Origin: Branchiostoma floridae
Taxonomy: Eukaryota > Chordata > Leptocardii > Amphioxiformes > Branchiostomatidae
Assembly (NCBI RefSeq): GCF_000003815.2
Contig: NC_049989.1
Location: 4,300,524 to 4,364,523 of the forward strand
Reading direction: 5' to 3'
DNA length: 64,000 nucleotides
The notes beneath the pieces are model-generated. The model worked only from the letters and a program-made list of their open reading frames with translations. It made no database searches and was not told the origin of the DNA. Within the stretch, counting starts at the first letter, position 1. Each line of letters starts with the position of its first letter. Below are positions 13,261 to 25,839 of the stretch, one piece after another. Made by a program: the position numbers and the translations under genes.

Positions 13261-14970
13261 CACGTAGCACTGTAATCCTACCTTGCTATTAAACATCAAG
13301 TAAACAGCTCTGGAGTATTAACTGGAATATTTGCATAGCTTCCCTTCTTTTCTGTCATTCAAAGGGTATATCGAAAATGTCAGACAAACTGTTTCCAGGA
13401 AGGTGACAGAAACTCGCATCTAGGAGATTAAAGGTGGGCGTTTCTGAGGTGAATGGCATTTCACTTTTGGCTTCTGTGAGTAGGCCATGTCTTTTCTTAA
13501 AGTGGCTGAGCAAGGTTGTCTTATTAACTTGAAACAAAATACAGCAAAGAATATATCCCAATGCCATTAAAGTCTCAAATGTCCAGTGGCAGACTTTCTG
13601 GGTTAGTATAGTCTTAGGCATGTTCATGTGGTTCAGAATGGCCTCTTGTACTAAGTTATAGAATTAGGCCTGTTTACTGTTTAAAAGGTTGTAAGGAGAT
13701 GACCTAAATGTTTACGCAAGAATTTGTGAACAAAAGTTAAAACCTGAAGGTAACTTTTTGGAATGTCTGCTGACAGAATCTCGCAGTCAGGCCAAGTTTT
13801 GTTTTTACCTGAATGAGAGAGTTTTTAAACACTAGAATGTATGAATAGAATTTTACTAATTTTGCTTCTACATAGACCTTTGCTGAGGGAGCACTGCGTT
13901 AATTTTAAGGTTTCCTGGTAGCTGCTCAAAGTAAGAAACAGGAGCTAGCATATTCACCAGCATCTCCTGCTTCATATCCATACATGTCTGCCTGAAACAT
14001 TTGTTCCTCCACGGTGAGATGATGTTTAACCATGTGATAACTCCGAGGGGAAGACATAAAAGGGTTGGAGGTCCCCGTGAGCACTTCACAGGTGCGTGTC
14101 CCTGGATGCTGAGGAACCGCACATGAAAGCTCCTCTCTCCAGAGAGCAGCCGACCAGGAAATAAAAGGTGCCGGTGGCAAAGGAGTGTCAGGAGGTGAGA
14201 GCTTGTATGTTCTCGGGACGATGTCAGATTAATACGAGGGATTTCGAGCGACACTAATGAGGGTTGCTAGCAGAGCAGAACTGGAGGCAGGTGAAAGAAT
14301 ATGGGGTACATGATGATGTGGGGGAACTTCAGGATGCTTGTCAATGTCAGAGATGGTTGAATTTGCCTGGGAGCTCCAAAGTCTGGTGAGATGCATGTAG
14401 TTTGAATGTCAGAATAGGAGTGGATATATTTGAGTGTATGTGCAGGGACTTCTCTGATTTTCTGTTACATGTAGGTGAATTTTGTATATTGTTGCTAGAA
14501 AGGTTATGTGGATTTAGATGATCAGACTAATAGGACTTTTGATTATTTCACGCTTCTTTTTGAAACTTGTTAAAGTTTTTGAGTCGACTTCTCGGCCTGT
14601 AAGAATTTAGAGCCTGGCTTGAAGGACAGCATTATCATGCAGGTCTCAGTGCCATATGTGTGGAACTGTGGCTTTTCAGCAGGTTGAAATGCGGCATTAC
14701 CTCTCAGCCCCTCCCCAGGGCCAGGGTTAGGCAGATGAAAGCCCTGGTTGGATACCAGTGATGTCAGGAGTTAAATGCCTGCACTTTCTGGCAATACCCT
14801 GGGATCCTGCACATCAGATTCATTGGACGACCTCAAACTCAAAGGCCAGAAGGTGAGTTGGCTTCTCTGGCAGAAATTGGGAGCCTTTAGTGCGGAGCAA
14901 TAGACCCAGAGGAGGGTGGCGACAACACACAAGGGGCTGTCAGGTGTTCAGCGCATTTCTCTCCTCGCAG
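13261..14970. other. Non-coding stretch leading to exon B
   Basis: Several antisense frames (13868-14254, 128 codons; 13926-14180, 84 codons) overlap in different frames and show no domain. A weak candidate exon at 14818-14852, ending at a GTGAGT donor, is described in the findings. Otherwise nothing gene-like. Confidence 0.4.
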
Positions 14971-15017
14971 ATCAGTTGAATCAGAAACTCGTGGACGCTT
15001 CACGGGAGCTAAAGCAG
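14971..15017 (+). CDS. Candidate internal coding exon (47 nt), same gene as the 35.8-kb microexon
   Basis: Seen: a pyrimidine-rich acceptor (GCGCATTTCTCTCCTCGCAG) ends at 14970 and a good donor (CAG|GTAGGA) starts at 15018. Of the three frames, one is stopped at once. The frame starting two bases in reads QLNQKLVDASRELKQ, a hydrophilic, helix-prone segment, and ends exactly on a codon boundary. The first two bases (AT) would complete a codon begun in the previous exon. The phase-0 end matches the phase-0 start of the microexon at 35801, so the two can be spliced in frame across an intron of about 20.8 kb. A second frame is also open (SVESETRGRFTGAKA), so frame choice rests on the phase match and composition. 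I do not recognise the segment with confidence; an AUTS2/FBRSL1-type N-terminal region is possible by context. It could be a chance pairing of splice-like sites. Confidence 0.42.
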
Positions 15018-17749
15018 GTAGGAAATCCTCAGCACTTAGGGGAAGGTATTATAGGGAACCTGAATGGGACAGATGCCAGTATATCAGAATGATATCTCAA
15101 ATTCTGTAGCCAAGTAGCAGAGACAAGAGGGATAGCAGAAATAAGTTACTACCTGTGGTAAAAAAGAAGATGCACATATCTCATGATCATGATTTAGGAG
15201 GGATGCTGTATAGTTGCAGTGTTTAGATTTTTTAATGATTGTGTTCCTCAAAAAATAGGAATAGTGTTTACCACAGACTTTGGGGTGCTGAAAATGGTAA
15301 GAATTGGCCAAATAGGGAGAATAACTTGCCAGAGGAATTGGTTGTCAATGCAGTCATTTGTTGACAGTCCTCTATTGCCAAAATGTTACTCAATGGTCAG
15401 CACATTGTTCTCCCTCTCTGGTGTATGTTTGCTATTCTTTAAGACAATTTAATCAGTCAGATGAAGACTAGAACAGAATAGAGACCTGCATGTTTTTTTG
15501 TAGTGAGACTGAAGACTTATGTGGCATAGTAAAGAGCACCAGAAGACTGCATAGTCCAGTCTGCAGTGAGAGGTGTTTTGATCTGCAGCTTTCAGAAGAG
15601 AAGTCTTGTGGGACTTACACTTCTAAGCAGCTCCTCTCTGATGTGCTGAGTTGAGCTGAAAGGTTCAGAACAAGTGGTGTCAAAGTTTAATGCTCCTCCT
15701 TCGCACCTCCGCTGGGGAAGGTGGCACCGAGGACACCCAGGGCAGAGGTGCACGGCTAATCGGACCCACAGAGAGAGCCCACATGAAAGGGCTGTTCTAC
15801 AAGGCGCAGGAGCAGTCCACAGGAGTCATGTGTGAATGGAAAGGACTCCCACGGACAGGTTTATTAGATCCCTGGAGCGAAGAGATGGATGAAACCATTT
15901 AGAATGGCACCAACAGAGACGGCCAAGAGTAGCTGCTGTCCCAGGATAAGCCTACTGGTTACGCAAAACAGACTTGAGATTCATCCATGCCTAGAACAGC
16001 ATGTCTCGTTCTATCTTTTTTGTACAGGTGTGTCAGGGACTATTTGTATGGTTCAAGTTTACCAGTCCAGTACAAAAGGTTTTTAAATTGAACTTCTATA
16101 ATGGTATTTGAACAAGATATTAAGGAATGTATTTAAGAATTTCAAATTTACAATATCACTTTAGGACACATCCGAGCCAGACAACTAACTAGAAACATGG
16201 TGTGAAGACAAGATGCCTGCTGCCGACCCCTGTGTGTACATGTGTCGGACCCTTTTGGCAGAAAATTCTTGATACCACTAGCACTACAGTTGTAGATGTT
16301 ACTGTGGCTTCTTGTGATGTTATGAAGTGTTTTATTTATCAAAGAGGTAGTCCTCAAAGTCTGATACCAAGTATCAACCACTGAAGTATCCTACCACTTT
16401 ATACTCTTTACACTTAACTCTCATCACAGAAAAGGTACTGTAAAAGACTGTTGTAGAATGACGACATTGTAAGAGATGTAAAATTTGCTTCCAAAGTACT
16501 GTCTTTTGAGTCTGACATGTTTTTCTAACCTGTTGAAATAAAGCGAACATGTGCCAGAAAGTTCTGCCGCACGATTCCTGGGTAGGACGAGGCCCTCTTA
16601 TGAGTTAACCATGTTCCGGGCCTTAGAAAGTGTGTAGGCAGTGCTGAAAAAGGCTGTCGACATTCTTTGAAGGAGGCAGGAGTAGTCATTGACAAATGGC
16701 AGGCTTGGAAATGGGTTGTTACCTTTGAGTTGGACTGCCTCTCCGGGATTCTGCGCCTGTCTCTCTGAGGTAAGATGGGTCATGTGGCGTCATTAAAACA
16801 CTTGTAGCATGCCCTCCTCAGGACCACAGAGGGAGGAGGATCGATACCAGGGTCTGAACGATACTTCAATGGCAAGCAGGCCATGCTTAGAGTCATCTCC
16901 AGACATGTTATTGGTTGGTGGAGGACCTTTCAAGAACTCTCCATACAGCTTGATTTTACGATAGATGCTGTATTACCCTTTGGTGGGGCATTTTGGGGTA
17001 CTCGAGGGAAGCGGAGATGGCACTCTTGTCTGGAGGATGTTCCAGGAGGGCAGAGGGGAGAGGTTCTTGTGAAAGTGACGAGAGGACGGTAGACATGAAG
17101 AGAGGAGAGAGTGCAGTGGAGAGGTGCTCACGTCACACGATCTGGGAATAGAGAAGTGAACATGGCCAAAACAAGAATATCGATCATCGCATGATGTTAC
17201 ATTTTTTATCGAAAGGTGCAAAAGATGAGTGTGTAGCATTGCAGAATGTCAAAAGAACAGTAATGAAACCCTATTTTGTATAGCAATGCAGATGAACGTG
17301 TACATGTATCTTCGTGCAGCCTTCGAGTTGTGTGGAGATAAGCCTTCAGTCTTGAAGAATTTCCATCGGTGTTCTAGCCAGCTAATATTTTTCCGTCCCT
17401 GGATTTTGAATGGAATTCCTGTCAAGCGCAGAAGGCACAATGATCCTAAGGTGTTTGGGAAAGTTTTGAATTCTAGACCCTCTGAAACAATATAACCTGC
17501 ACTTTGAGGGGCAAATTTTGCTGGTAGAGTAGACTCAGCTTTGTTCAATGGCATCTGTGCTGAATTTCTGGAGATCTTTGCAAAATTTTATTTCTTTGAT
17601 ATCTTACCATGCCGATTTTTGTCTGTCACATAGGATGGAATGGCAAAATTCTTGTGCATTCCGACAGAAGAACGGCTGCTGGCTAGAACCCTGGGTGAGA
17701 TGTAAAGTTTTGCAGACTGAGGTCTCCATTAGGCAATGATGTAGTAGTA
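15018..17749. other. Start of a ~20.8-kb presumed intron; no gene seen
   Basis: The donor GTAGGA of exon B opens this interval. Frame 15690-15902 sits in a slightly CpG-richer patch (15.69-15.87 kb) but has no splice sites or recognised domain. A degenerate SINE-tail-like string (GATCGATACCAGGGTCTG, near 16840-16860) is too weak to call. Confidence 0.45.
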
Positions 17750-18370
17750 CTGGCTAAGCATCAAGTGCAAATCCTCCGGAATGTGTGGGCTGATTGCAGG
17801 CATCCCACTGACACCCAGCCATTGTCAGGAACCTCATATCTCCATCATAACGACCAGCCTCCCCGCGGAGAACTTAAAATCGGAAGACGCATAGCTCAGG
17901 AATTCGATTCTCCCCCCGCGGAGTCGTATTCTGCAATCCAATCTCTTAAGCACCCACCTCCAGGAGCCACGCCGCTGACATCCCGAGTAGCAATTTCTTC
18001 CCGGGAAAGTTTCGCTCTGACACGCCTTCCCAGGCGGCCAGCGGAGACCCGTAAACGTACGACCCTCGCGCACGCCTGCTCCCGCCAGCCCCGGCGCAGC
18101 CATCCAACATTTAACTGTTTCATTTGCGACCATCTGTGTGCCGTGCTAAGTCATTGTTCCCCCCTCCCCCTGGGGATCCCGGATGAAGTGTTAGAATCCT
18201 GGCAGCCGCCTGGGGGCTACCCCAGGGCGCCATCAATCTTTGATTATCAGATTAGCGAGCAGAAAACCAATTTGTAATTTTCATAAAAATTTAGTTAGCC
18301 CGTCAGCCGAGCCGCTGATTAAGTTTAGCTCCCCCCAGGCGACAAATGTGCACCTTGTGATCAGAATCTT
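17750..18370. promoter_or_regulatory. Strong candidate regulatory island
   Basis: One of the most CpG-rich segments here: CCCCGCGGAG twice (about 17872 and 17917), AAACGTACGACCCTCGCGCACGC, and GGGGCTACCCCAGGGCGCC. An AT-rich homeodomain-like flank follows (ATCAATCTTTGATTATCAG, GATTAGCGAG). It contains the longest plus-strand frame of the window (17765-18277, 170 codons), but that frame has no domain, biased codon use or splice context, and antisense frames overlap it. I interpret it as a conserved non-coding element, possibly two adjacent ones. Confidence 0.42.
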
Positions 18371-21019
18371 AAGACGGTTGGATACGTGGGGAGGAACCTG
18401 ATCAGGAGGACCTGCTTCAGTGTGGATGTCTCCCCAATGTCTTGTACTAGGTAATGATGGGCAGGCCAGCACTGTCTGTCCTCGTTTGTGAAGAAGATTG
18501 ATTAACTGTGACAATTAAGTCAACTAAGCACTTCATAAACACCACAGGTAATGCCCATATTTCAACTGGTATCACTTATGAATATGATGTATGTTCCTGT
18601 TCTGTACATGTCTCCCTCGCTGATTAAAACTGTCCTGAAGGCCAATCACCATTCATACTTCACTGTCCTGCAATCAACAGCACCTTTTGTAGCTGCTATA
18701 TTGCCCTCCCACTTTCCATATTGTCATATCTTTGCAACTTGATTGCCCTCCCTCAACAACCATATTGTCTACTTCCAGCATCTTGCCTTTTACCAGCATC
18801 GTCTTTACTTAGACTCCAGTCTGAGTAACCTCACTTCCCTCGCCCTGTACCCATGCTACCCTCTCTAGAGTCTGCTCGGATCCATACTACCCTTCTAGAG
18901 CTGTTAGCATGCGGTTGTTTCCCATTGAATATCCACCAAACTTTATAAACCTCCAGAAACTGTGCCAGTAATCCTCTTGAGCTGATTTGGAACAGAAATC
19001 AATGTCGAGGAAATGCAGTTTTGGGGAATGGATTGCGCGTAATAGAATTTCTTTTATACAGGGAATCCCATAACAAGGCTTAATGTGGCTTCATTGGCTC
19101 ACGTTGGAGACAGTGATTGTGAGGTGGGCCGCACATGTACATGTATGCTCGCTGTCTTTCTGTGCCACCTCTGCAATTATTACAAAAGGCCGACTAGTAA
19201 TATAATTCTGATACAAACTTGGATTGTATTTGGCAGGGTAGGTTTTTTTTTCAATATTCTGAAAAAAGCTTGCTTAACGTCTGCTGTTTTGTATTGCTAG
19301 ATCTGTCCCATAGAGATAGATGCTGCTGGATTTGTGGGTTTTATTTATTCCCCAACATTTCACTTTTCAGCTCAGTAGTTCCAGTGTCCATAAGAGGAAT
19401 CAAGAGAATTAATGTGTGGCCTATCATTTAGATGACTTTGAAAGTTGTTATCTTAGTTGGACTCTAGTTTTTCTCCTGTACATTGTATATGAATAATCCA
19501 TAGAAAAGGCATTTCTATCTGTGTTTTCAGCAGTGTGTCTAATTATCATTGAGCAAGCTTGTTGAAATCTGGACAAAGTTTGCAAAGTTCCTCGAGATCA
19601 AGAAAGTTTACCTTATTGCACAAGCAGATTCTGATATTGAATTGACAAGCTGACCTTCAGTCAGATTTCAATAACTTCTCCCTCTGCAATTTACAAACTC
19701 CAAGAGGAGCACAAATTGCCCACAACGTTGTCAAAAGGGGAGGTATAAAGGTAATAACACCCGGCAAAATGGCTCGAAAAATGAAGCCACATATTGTGGT
19801 GCACTTGGCATATGATTCGGGGCTGTATCAATTGTAGCATTTGGGAAATGTGAGAACTGCAAGATGTTAAATTATTCCAGAAAGCAGTCATTTCTGGGTA
19901 ATAGCACACGGATTTCCCTAAAAGGTATCATATTTGCCTGCTTTTGCTTTTAACCCCTTGGCCTGGTGAGAATGTATTATTTAGGTCTGGAATATGAAAC
20001 AGCAAATATCACTTCATGACTGGATGGTCTGATAACAGGGTGGGGAGATAGGAAATCTGCCTGTCAGTCTGGTAATAATAACCAAGAGAGATCGGTATTT
20101 CCAGCACGCAGTACCGGGGTAAAAATTAGCCTTTATCGCTATTAAAAGTAGATTTATTGAACAGTTAATTTTTACTTGCATTAGATTCCAGATATAAGGC
20201 TGTAAGTAGAAGTGATTGGTAGATCCATACCGTTTTACGATGATTGCATTATTTTGTCAGCTAATTAATGAAACCATTTCAGACACTTCATTGACGTTTA
20301 AACCTATATTGTATAGTGTGAATAAGTCACATCAAGGTTGTGGTTTGGGAAATTAAAGAACTTATTTGCTCATTAAGTTACAGAACTTAGAGCTTACCTA
20401 CTACTCTGTAGTTGATAAAATGTTCATACATGTCTAGGACGTAAATCTGAAGAGTTTTTTTTTACATTCACTGTTTATGTTGTATTGAACAAAAGAAGGA
20501 TAAACACCAGCTGTGAAATGAGAAGTCATTTCATGGCTTAAATCAAGCAACGGCTGTCGTAATGACAGTGTTTTAACCTTACTAAACACATCCATATTGG
20601 TGACAGCTTCCAATTTTATACCATCACAAAGTGTCATTTTGAGCATCTAACAACATAAACTGCAGCAATTAGAGATCACCAACCTCATAGGCTGCATATA
20701 AACTACTGAAAATTACAGAGCAGCATCTCCCGTTGCCTCTACCCTTCCTCCATGGCTTCACAGTTTACAACCTGCCATAAATTACGATTAAGTGGTGTCG
20801 TTTTGAGCACATAAAACCCAAAGCTGTGAAAATTGCCACCAGCAGATGGGATGATGTAGAAAAAATGCACCTGTTTTTGTTCTTTTGTTGGCGTTCATCT
20901 GTCACCCTTCAAGCCTGACCTTGGCAAATGTGTTGCCTTGCGATCCCATTTGCAGAAACACTAAATATCACTTTGGAGCATATAAAGGCCTAAACTGTGA
21001 AAATTGCGAGTGAAAGCCG
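18371..21019. other. Non-coding, intron-like
   Basis: No supported gene. At 18.70-18.92 kb there are imperfect short direct repeats (TTGCCCTCCC, TACCCTTCTAGAG-type words). The ACATGTACATGTA palindromic run at 19133-19145 is typical of this genome's background. Confidence 0.45.
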
Positions 21020-21780
21020 CTATTGGCACATAATAACGGTACAATATTGCCGGCGGTTTGCATTTTTCATACCACATTCCACCACTTATCCCTTCATCGG
21101 CGCCGTTATTCCCTATTTATGAGGCCGAGTCCACAGCAGAGAGCCAAGGTGGGGCGGTCGGTAGTTAACCCCACAGACGCTCCCGGCAAGATACGTTCTA
21201 ATGTGTTTCGCTTGTGCACAGCTTTAGCCATGTATGGGGGGAGACACCTTCGCCGACAGGGCGCTGCCGAGGGAAACAAACACACCAAGGAACTGAAACC
21301 TACCGCAGGACCCGCTGGGTTAAGAGCTGGGCCAATAAAACATTTATGGAACTGGTTGCTCAGAAAGGTGGGAATTTCCCTGCAAAATCACTTGAGGGAC
21401 TTGTCGGGCTCCGTGCAATCGGAGAGCGCCACGGGGGAGCCGCCCGATCGGTGAGGGAATTTGCCCGTAATTAGAAAAAGTTATTACATTCTCCAAAACA
21501 TGTAACGTCTTCATTCTTCAATTAATTAGAGGGATTGGCGCGCGAGGCGGAATTGACAGGGGAATTGTGATTGATAGATAGAAGGGAACTGGCGGAATCG
21601 CGGAGTGCCTAGAGCGTGGCACGGCGGGGTGGGCTGCGGTAAGGCCAGATTACCGGCAGGATTCGCGGAGCATGTTTACTGTCGGGCGCTAAAAGAGCAG
21701 AGTTTGCTGCGGGGCTGTGACATGACATGAGGCATTCGTGTCAGGTGCAGCGCGGGTGCCGTAATCCGTGGCTGCATTCA
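21020..21780. promoter_or_regulatory. Candidate regulatory island with homeodomain/PBX/MEIS-type words
   Basis: CpG-rich blocks (ATTGCCGGCGG, CGGCGCCGTTATTCCC, GGCGCGCGAGGCGG) surround CAATTAATTAGAGGGATTGG near 21529-21540. ATTGACAG (MEIS-type) lies at about 21552 and TGATTGATAG (PBX/HOX-type) at about 21568. The plus frame 21023-21454 (143 codons) lacks any domain and is overlapped by others. Texture and motif mix argue for an enhancer. Binding is not shown. Confidence 0.4.
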
Positions 21781-24700
21781 GCATGAATGATCACCAATTT
21801 AACGCAAATTGATGGAGTCCCTCGGGACCCCGCCACGCCCACAACTCAGAAAGGAATGAAACATGGAGCAGGCTCATCTGCAATGTGACAGTTCTGCCAC
21901 AGTGATCTGCATCGTAAAATTGATTCGGACTGAAAAAAAAGGAGGGAAATGGTCCCAAGAGAAGGTGGCAAGGCACAGTCCATAATAGTCTGTTTGGTTT
22001 CCATGGAAATATTACTGTCTGTCATGTAAAGGCCTGCTCAAACTGCTCATCCATATACAGTGCATCTGTTGTCTAATTGAACAAAATGTTCAAGAGGAAG
22101 AACTAACACTTATGGGAACCCCTTGTATGCTTTTTGTGTTAATGTTTTAATTACATTATCATAAACTCATAAATGAAGTCAATCCCTATTCAATTAAGAT
22201 GTGCAAACAGTGCAGAAATAACTGATTAGTGACTCCTTGTTACCACAACGTCCATGTCAAATTGCTTAACATACATTCTGGTACAAGTTCTGTGCCATAT
22301 GAGATATTTAGAGTAGTTTCAAAGTCTTCTGTAAAGTTGGGTGTTGTGAGTGATTTAAGACTGTATTTCTTGTAACCATACGTAGACTTGTATCACTCCA
22401 ATCTTCTGAAACTTTTCTACTCATTAGTTTTCCTACACAAGCACAAATGGAGATTCTCTGTGAGAAGTCCCCGAAATGGGGCAGCCATTTCATCTGACTT
22501 GTTGCGGAAGCACTGTGCACAGGATAAGAGAAATTTCTGGTAAGCCCATACCACTCAGCGAATACTTCCACTTCAGTAAGCCTCTCATGGAGAAAGTGCA
22601 TCAGTTATGTATTCTTACTGTTGTAATGGGGAACCATAAGTGCTAAAAGGTACCCGCTTAATAGGATGTCTTGTTGAGTTTCTTCCAGTTGATCACATTT
22701 TAAAGAAAGATTGTCTAATGTTTTGTAAAATAGTGGAAGTTGGGAGTAGGAAATTTCAATGGTATAGAAACGCAATAAATTATGATTCTGCTGGAAGAAT
22801 TTTATGTTTGAGTTTAGCGGTTTTCGTTCAGATATTTTGCAGTAGGTTTGTACAGTGCTAATGACATGGTGATGTAGTAAAATTCTTGCCTAACTTAACC
22901 TAAGCATGATATATTGAACCAAGTCTGAACTGGTACATTGGGAGTTGGAATAGCACATAGAATTCATCAAAGTACAATATATTCATTTTGGCTCTGCGAC
23001 AGATTTTACAACTTCATGACAAATGGCAAAATGTTCATCAGAAGCCAGATGATTGCAACAGATCATGATAGTTACTTTTTGTTCATCTTCCTTTTTCTAA
23101 GTTAAGAATCTCAGGTGGCCATTTACGTTTTGATAGCCCTGAAAGTGGAATGAAGATGTAATTTTGGGAAGAAGTCAGTGCTTGTTTGAGTAAGCAGATC
23201 AAAGAGTTACTAAGACATCTGAGGAACGCAGCTTAATTCCGACCTTTACAAAAATCATCACTTCATGTCTTGCTAAGTTGTGAGGAAATGAAGATTAAGT
23301 GAGGGAAATGTCTCGGAGTTTTACCTGGCATTAAATAAATCCTTCCGTTATCTGTCAGCGTTAGAGCAGAATGAAGTGAAATGGAGATGCCTTAAATTTT
23401 TAAGGAGTTGTTATGGAGGATCAGGGCAGCGTGATTGTCCTTGTCTTCGTGAAGGTCATTTTGACAAACTTGGCTTGGCAGTGGGAACTTTTTTCCACAG
23501 CACAGTAATACAGTTGGCTGAAACCGTTGATTTGGGGCCTCGCAGTATTGTTAAATCACAAAACTGCTATTAAAAAGGGGGATTTAGAAAGGAAAAACAA
23601 AAAGAAATTGGAGAATTTAGAAATTGCTGCAAATTCAAGCAAAGTTGTCACGTTCCATCCTCTTGAGAAGCATCTGTAAGTTGACAGATTTACGGTCAAA
23701 TATTGCGTATTTGGGTACGGAACATGACGGAATTCTGCAGATGTGTATGACACGGCGTGGCATCAATAGTCTCTGAATGATGTTGTGAGCAGAGGTAATG
23801 GAGCAGGTTCTGCCCAGTTGACCGTCAGGTTGGGTTCCACCATTGTTGTGTTAGCCCGCTATTGGTTTTGCCAACCTCTGCCCTTGGTGCTGAAATGGAT
23901 GTGGTGGTATGGTGACTTCCATCCTGGCTGGAATTTATTGTGGGGCAAATAGGAAAGGAAGAGTAAATTTGAAACAAGGCCGTGAGCGAGCACCTGCAAA
24001 AAATGCAAGAATTTACCCAATAAAGTGGGAAGGGTAACAATTGCATTTTTTGGATGGGAGGTGTAGGTTTAAGGAAAATGTTTTGTTTTTTTTTCAACAA
24101 TTTTCTCCACTACCATCTTTTTATCTATACCTTGCTTGCATATTGGTATGAAAGCTTATCTGACAATACCAGATCTGTAGGTGCAATTATAGAATCATTT
24201 CAAACAGGCACATTTACAGCCATACAAACAGATCTTACCATCACAATTTGTCTGACACAGCGAGAAACACGGCTAGTTTGTCGCCCGTTCACAGTGATTG
24301 GTATGAACACCTCACATAGAGCAGACTGGAGATTTATGTAATGGAGTATTTCTCCTGATGCTGCTCCGCTTGAGATGCTGCTAATTTAATTTGCTTTACT
24401 GCTAATTCAATACAAGCTTGTACAATGGTAATGGAGTAGTCCTACTGTGACAGGGTGCTTAGATATTATCCAGTTCAGTGATTCAGCTATTCTTGCGGCC
24501 ATGCTGCCAACTTTTAATGCTTCAGTAGCTATTCACTTATCAAGTATCGGCACTGCAGATTGATTGAAGTAAGGTGTAATGGGACTTCCATCTGAAGTGT
24601 ATGAAGTACATTGAAATATAAAGTTAGTTTCAGAACTGTATCTAAATGCATGTATATACAAGCAAACCTTAATGTACATGAAAAATGACTTTCAAAATGC

Positions 24701-25079
24701 AGGTGTGAAAAAAGTACCTCTTGGTGATGAAATGGATTGAATGTGGGCTGGACAATGCAAGAGAAGGGGAAATTATATCCATTCTACTGCATCAGAATGT
24801 ATAGCCAATGGGTCAGGACCTTATCTGTGCTCTTGCACCTGTTGTACTTTTGTGAAAAAAAGTTTTGATCAGGGGAATACGAGTTACTAGCAATAGCGTG
24901 ATCTTTGACAGAGTAGAAATTGCCACATCAAGATTGTCAAAGGTCTAAGTCTGCACATTTGTCTGTCTAAGGGGTACCTGAGTTAGCAATACTTTCTTCA
25001 TGCCATAAGACTCTTCAGGTGAAAGATGGGTAGCTTACAGAGGCTTGGATTGCTACAATGGAAGATCATTTCCACGCTA
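21781..25079. other. Non-coding, intron-like
   Basis: Low-CpG, AT-rich intron-like DNA with only short random frames. No splice-bounded exon or repeat family was recognised. Confidence 0.45.
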
Positions 25080-25330
25080 AAATGGATATTTGTTATAGAG
25101 TGGAAGCCATTCCAGTGGCTCTCCCCACACATGCGCTGAGACGTGCTGATGTAGAAGTGCGATAAGCACCTGATGGAACGGACCAATGGAACCCCCGATG
25201 CGCCATGGGTGATAAGCTGTGATGTACCAAATCTGAGCCTGCCGATGCGCTGAGGCGATAAGCTTTACCTCAGCCATGTAAAATTGCCACTGCGAGGGCT
25301 CTCTTAGCTGATAACTTATCTCTCTGTAGT
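25080..25330. promoter_or_regulatory. Homotypic GATA-site cluster with ~50-bp spacing
   Basis: GATAAGC occurs near 25161, 25211 and 25257, each in a GATGCGC- or ATGCGC-linked context (25131, 25197, 25244). A back-to-back CTGATAACTTATC follows at 25308-25320. That is five GATA-type cores in about 160 bp. This looks like a homotypic enhancer, or a decayed short tandem repeat that carries the motif. Confidence 0.35.
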
Positions 25331-25839
25331 CTTCATTTTGGGCAAATGTGCATTTAGCTTCAATCATGGTCAGATCCCTGCTCCGGCGCAGCCTCCAGCT
25401 ATTTTTCTTCCAGCAATCAGGCTGCATCAGGTGGTAATCCCAGCTTAGCAGATCCCCTTATCACCGTTAGCACTCGTAAACCCCCTTTCTGATCCACAAG
25501 TTTGTATTGCCCGCCTCGCGAGCTTGTCACGAGAGAGGGGACCTTCCCATGTGTTCTGTCGCATTCTGGAAGCAATCTTGTTTTTATTCTAGTGGCGTGT
25601 AAGTTTTGAACTCTGCTTAAGGACTACTAAAATCACTGTAGTGTAATTCTGGAGAGAGTACTGATGCATGATTAACTTGCACTTGAGCTCTCTTCTAACT
25701 GACACCTTGTTCAATGTAGTTCTAACAGTGCTCCCCTCTTTTAACGCTTGGCCACTGCAAAAGTTGTGAGGGGCTGGTGGTCCAGATTGATACATCAGAG
25801 CCGGTCCCTCGACACACAACAAGACAGATGATGGTGTAC

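Noticed and set aside
13868-14254. 128-codon minus-strand frame
   Set aside because: No domain, and a second overlapping antisense frame of similar quality.
15690-15902. 70-codon plus-strand frame with charged, protein-like composition
   Set aside because: No splice sites in phase and no family recognised; kept only as a note.
16830-16865. SINE-tail-like GATCGATACCAGGGTCTG
   Set aside because: Resembles an inverted B-box region but is too degenerate, with no second box or flanking repeats.
17765-18277. 170-codon plus-strand open frame
   Set aside because: It lies in a CpG-rich island where stops are rarer, has no domain, splice site or codon bias, and antisense frames overlap it.
21023-21454. 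143-codon plus-strand frame
   Set aside because: Inside a regulatory-looking island, overlapped by other frames, no recognised domain.
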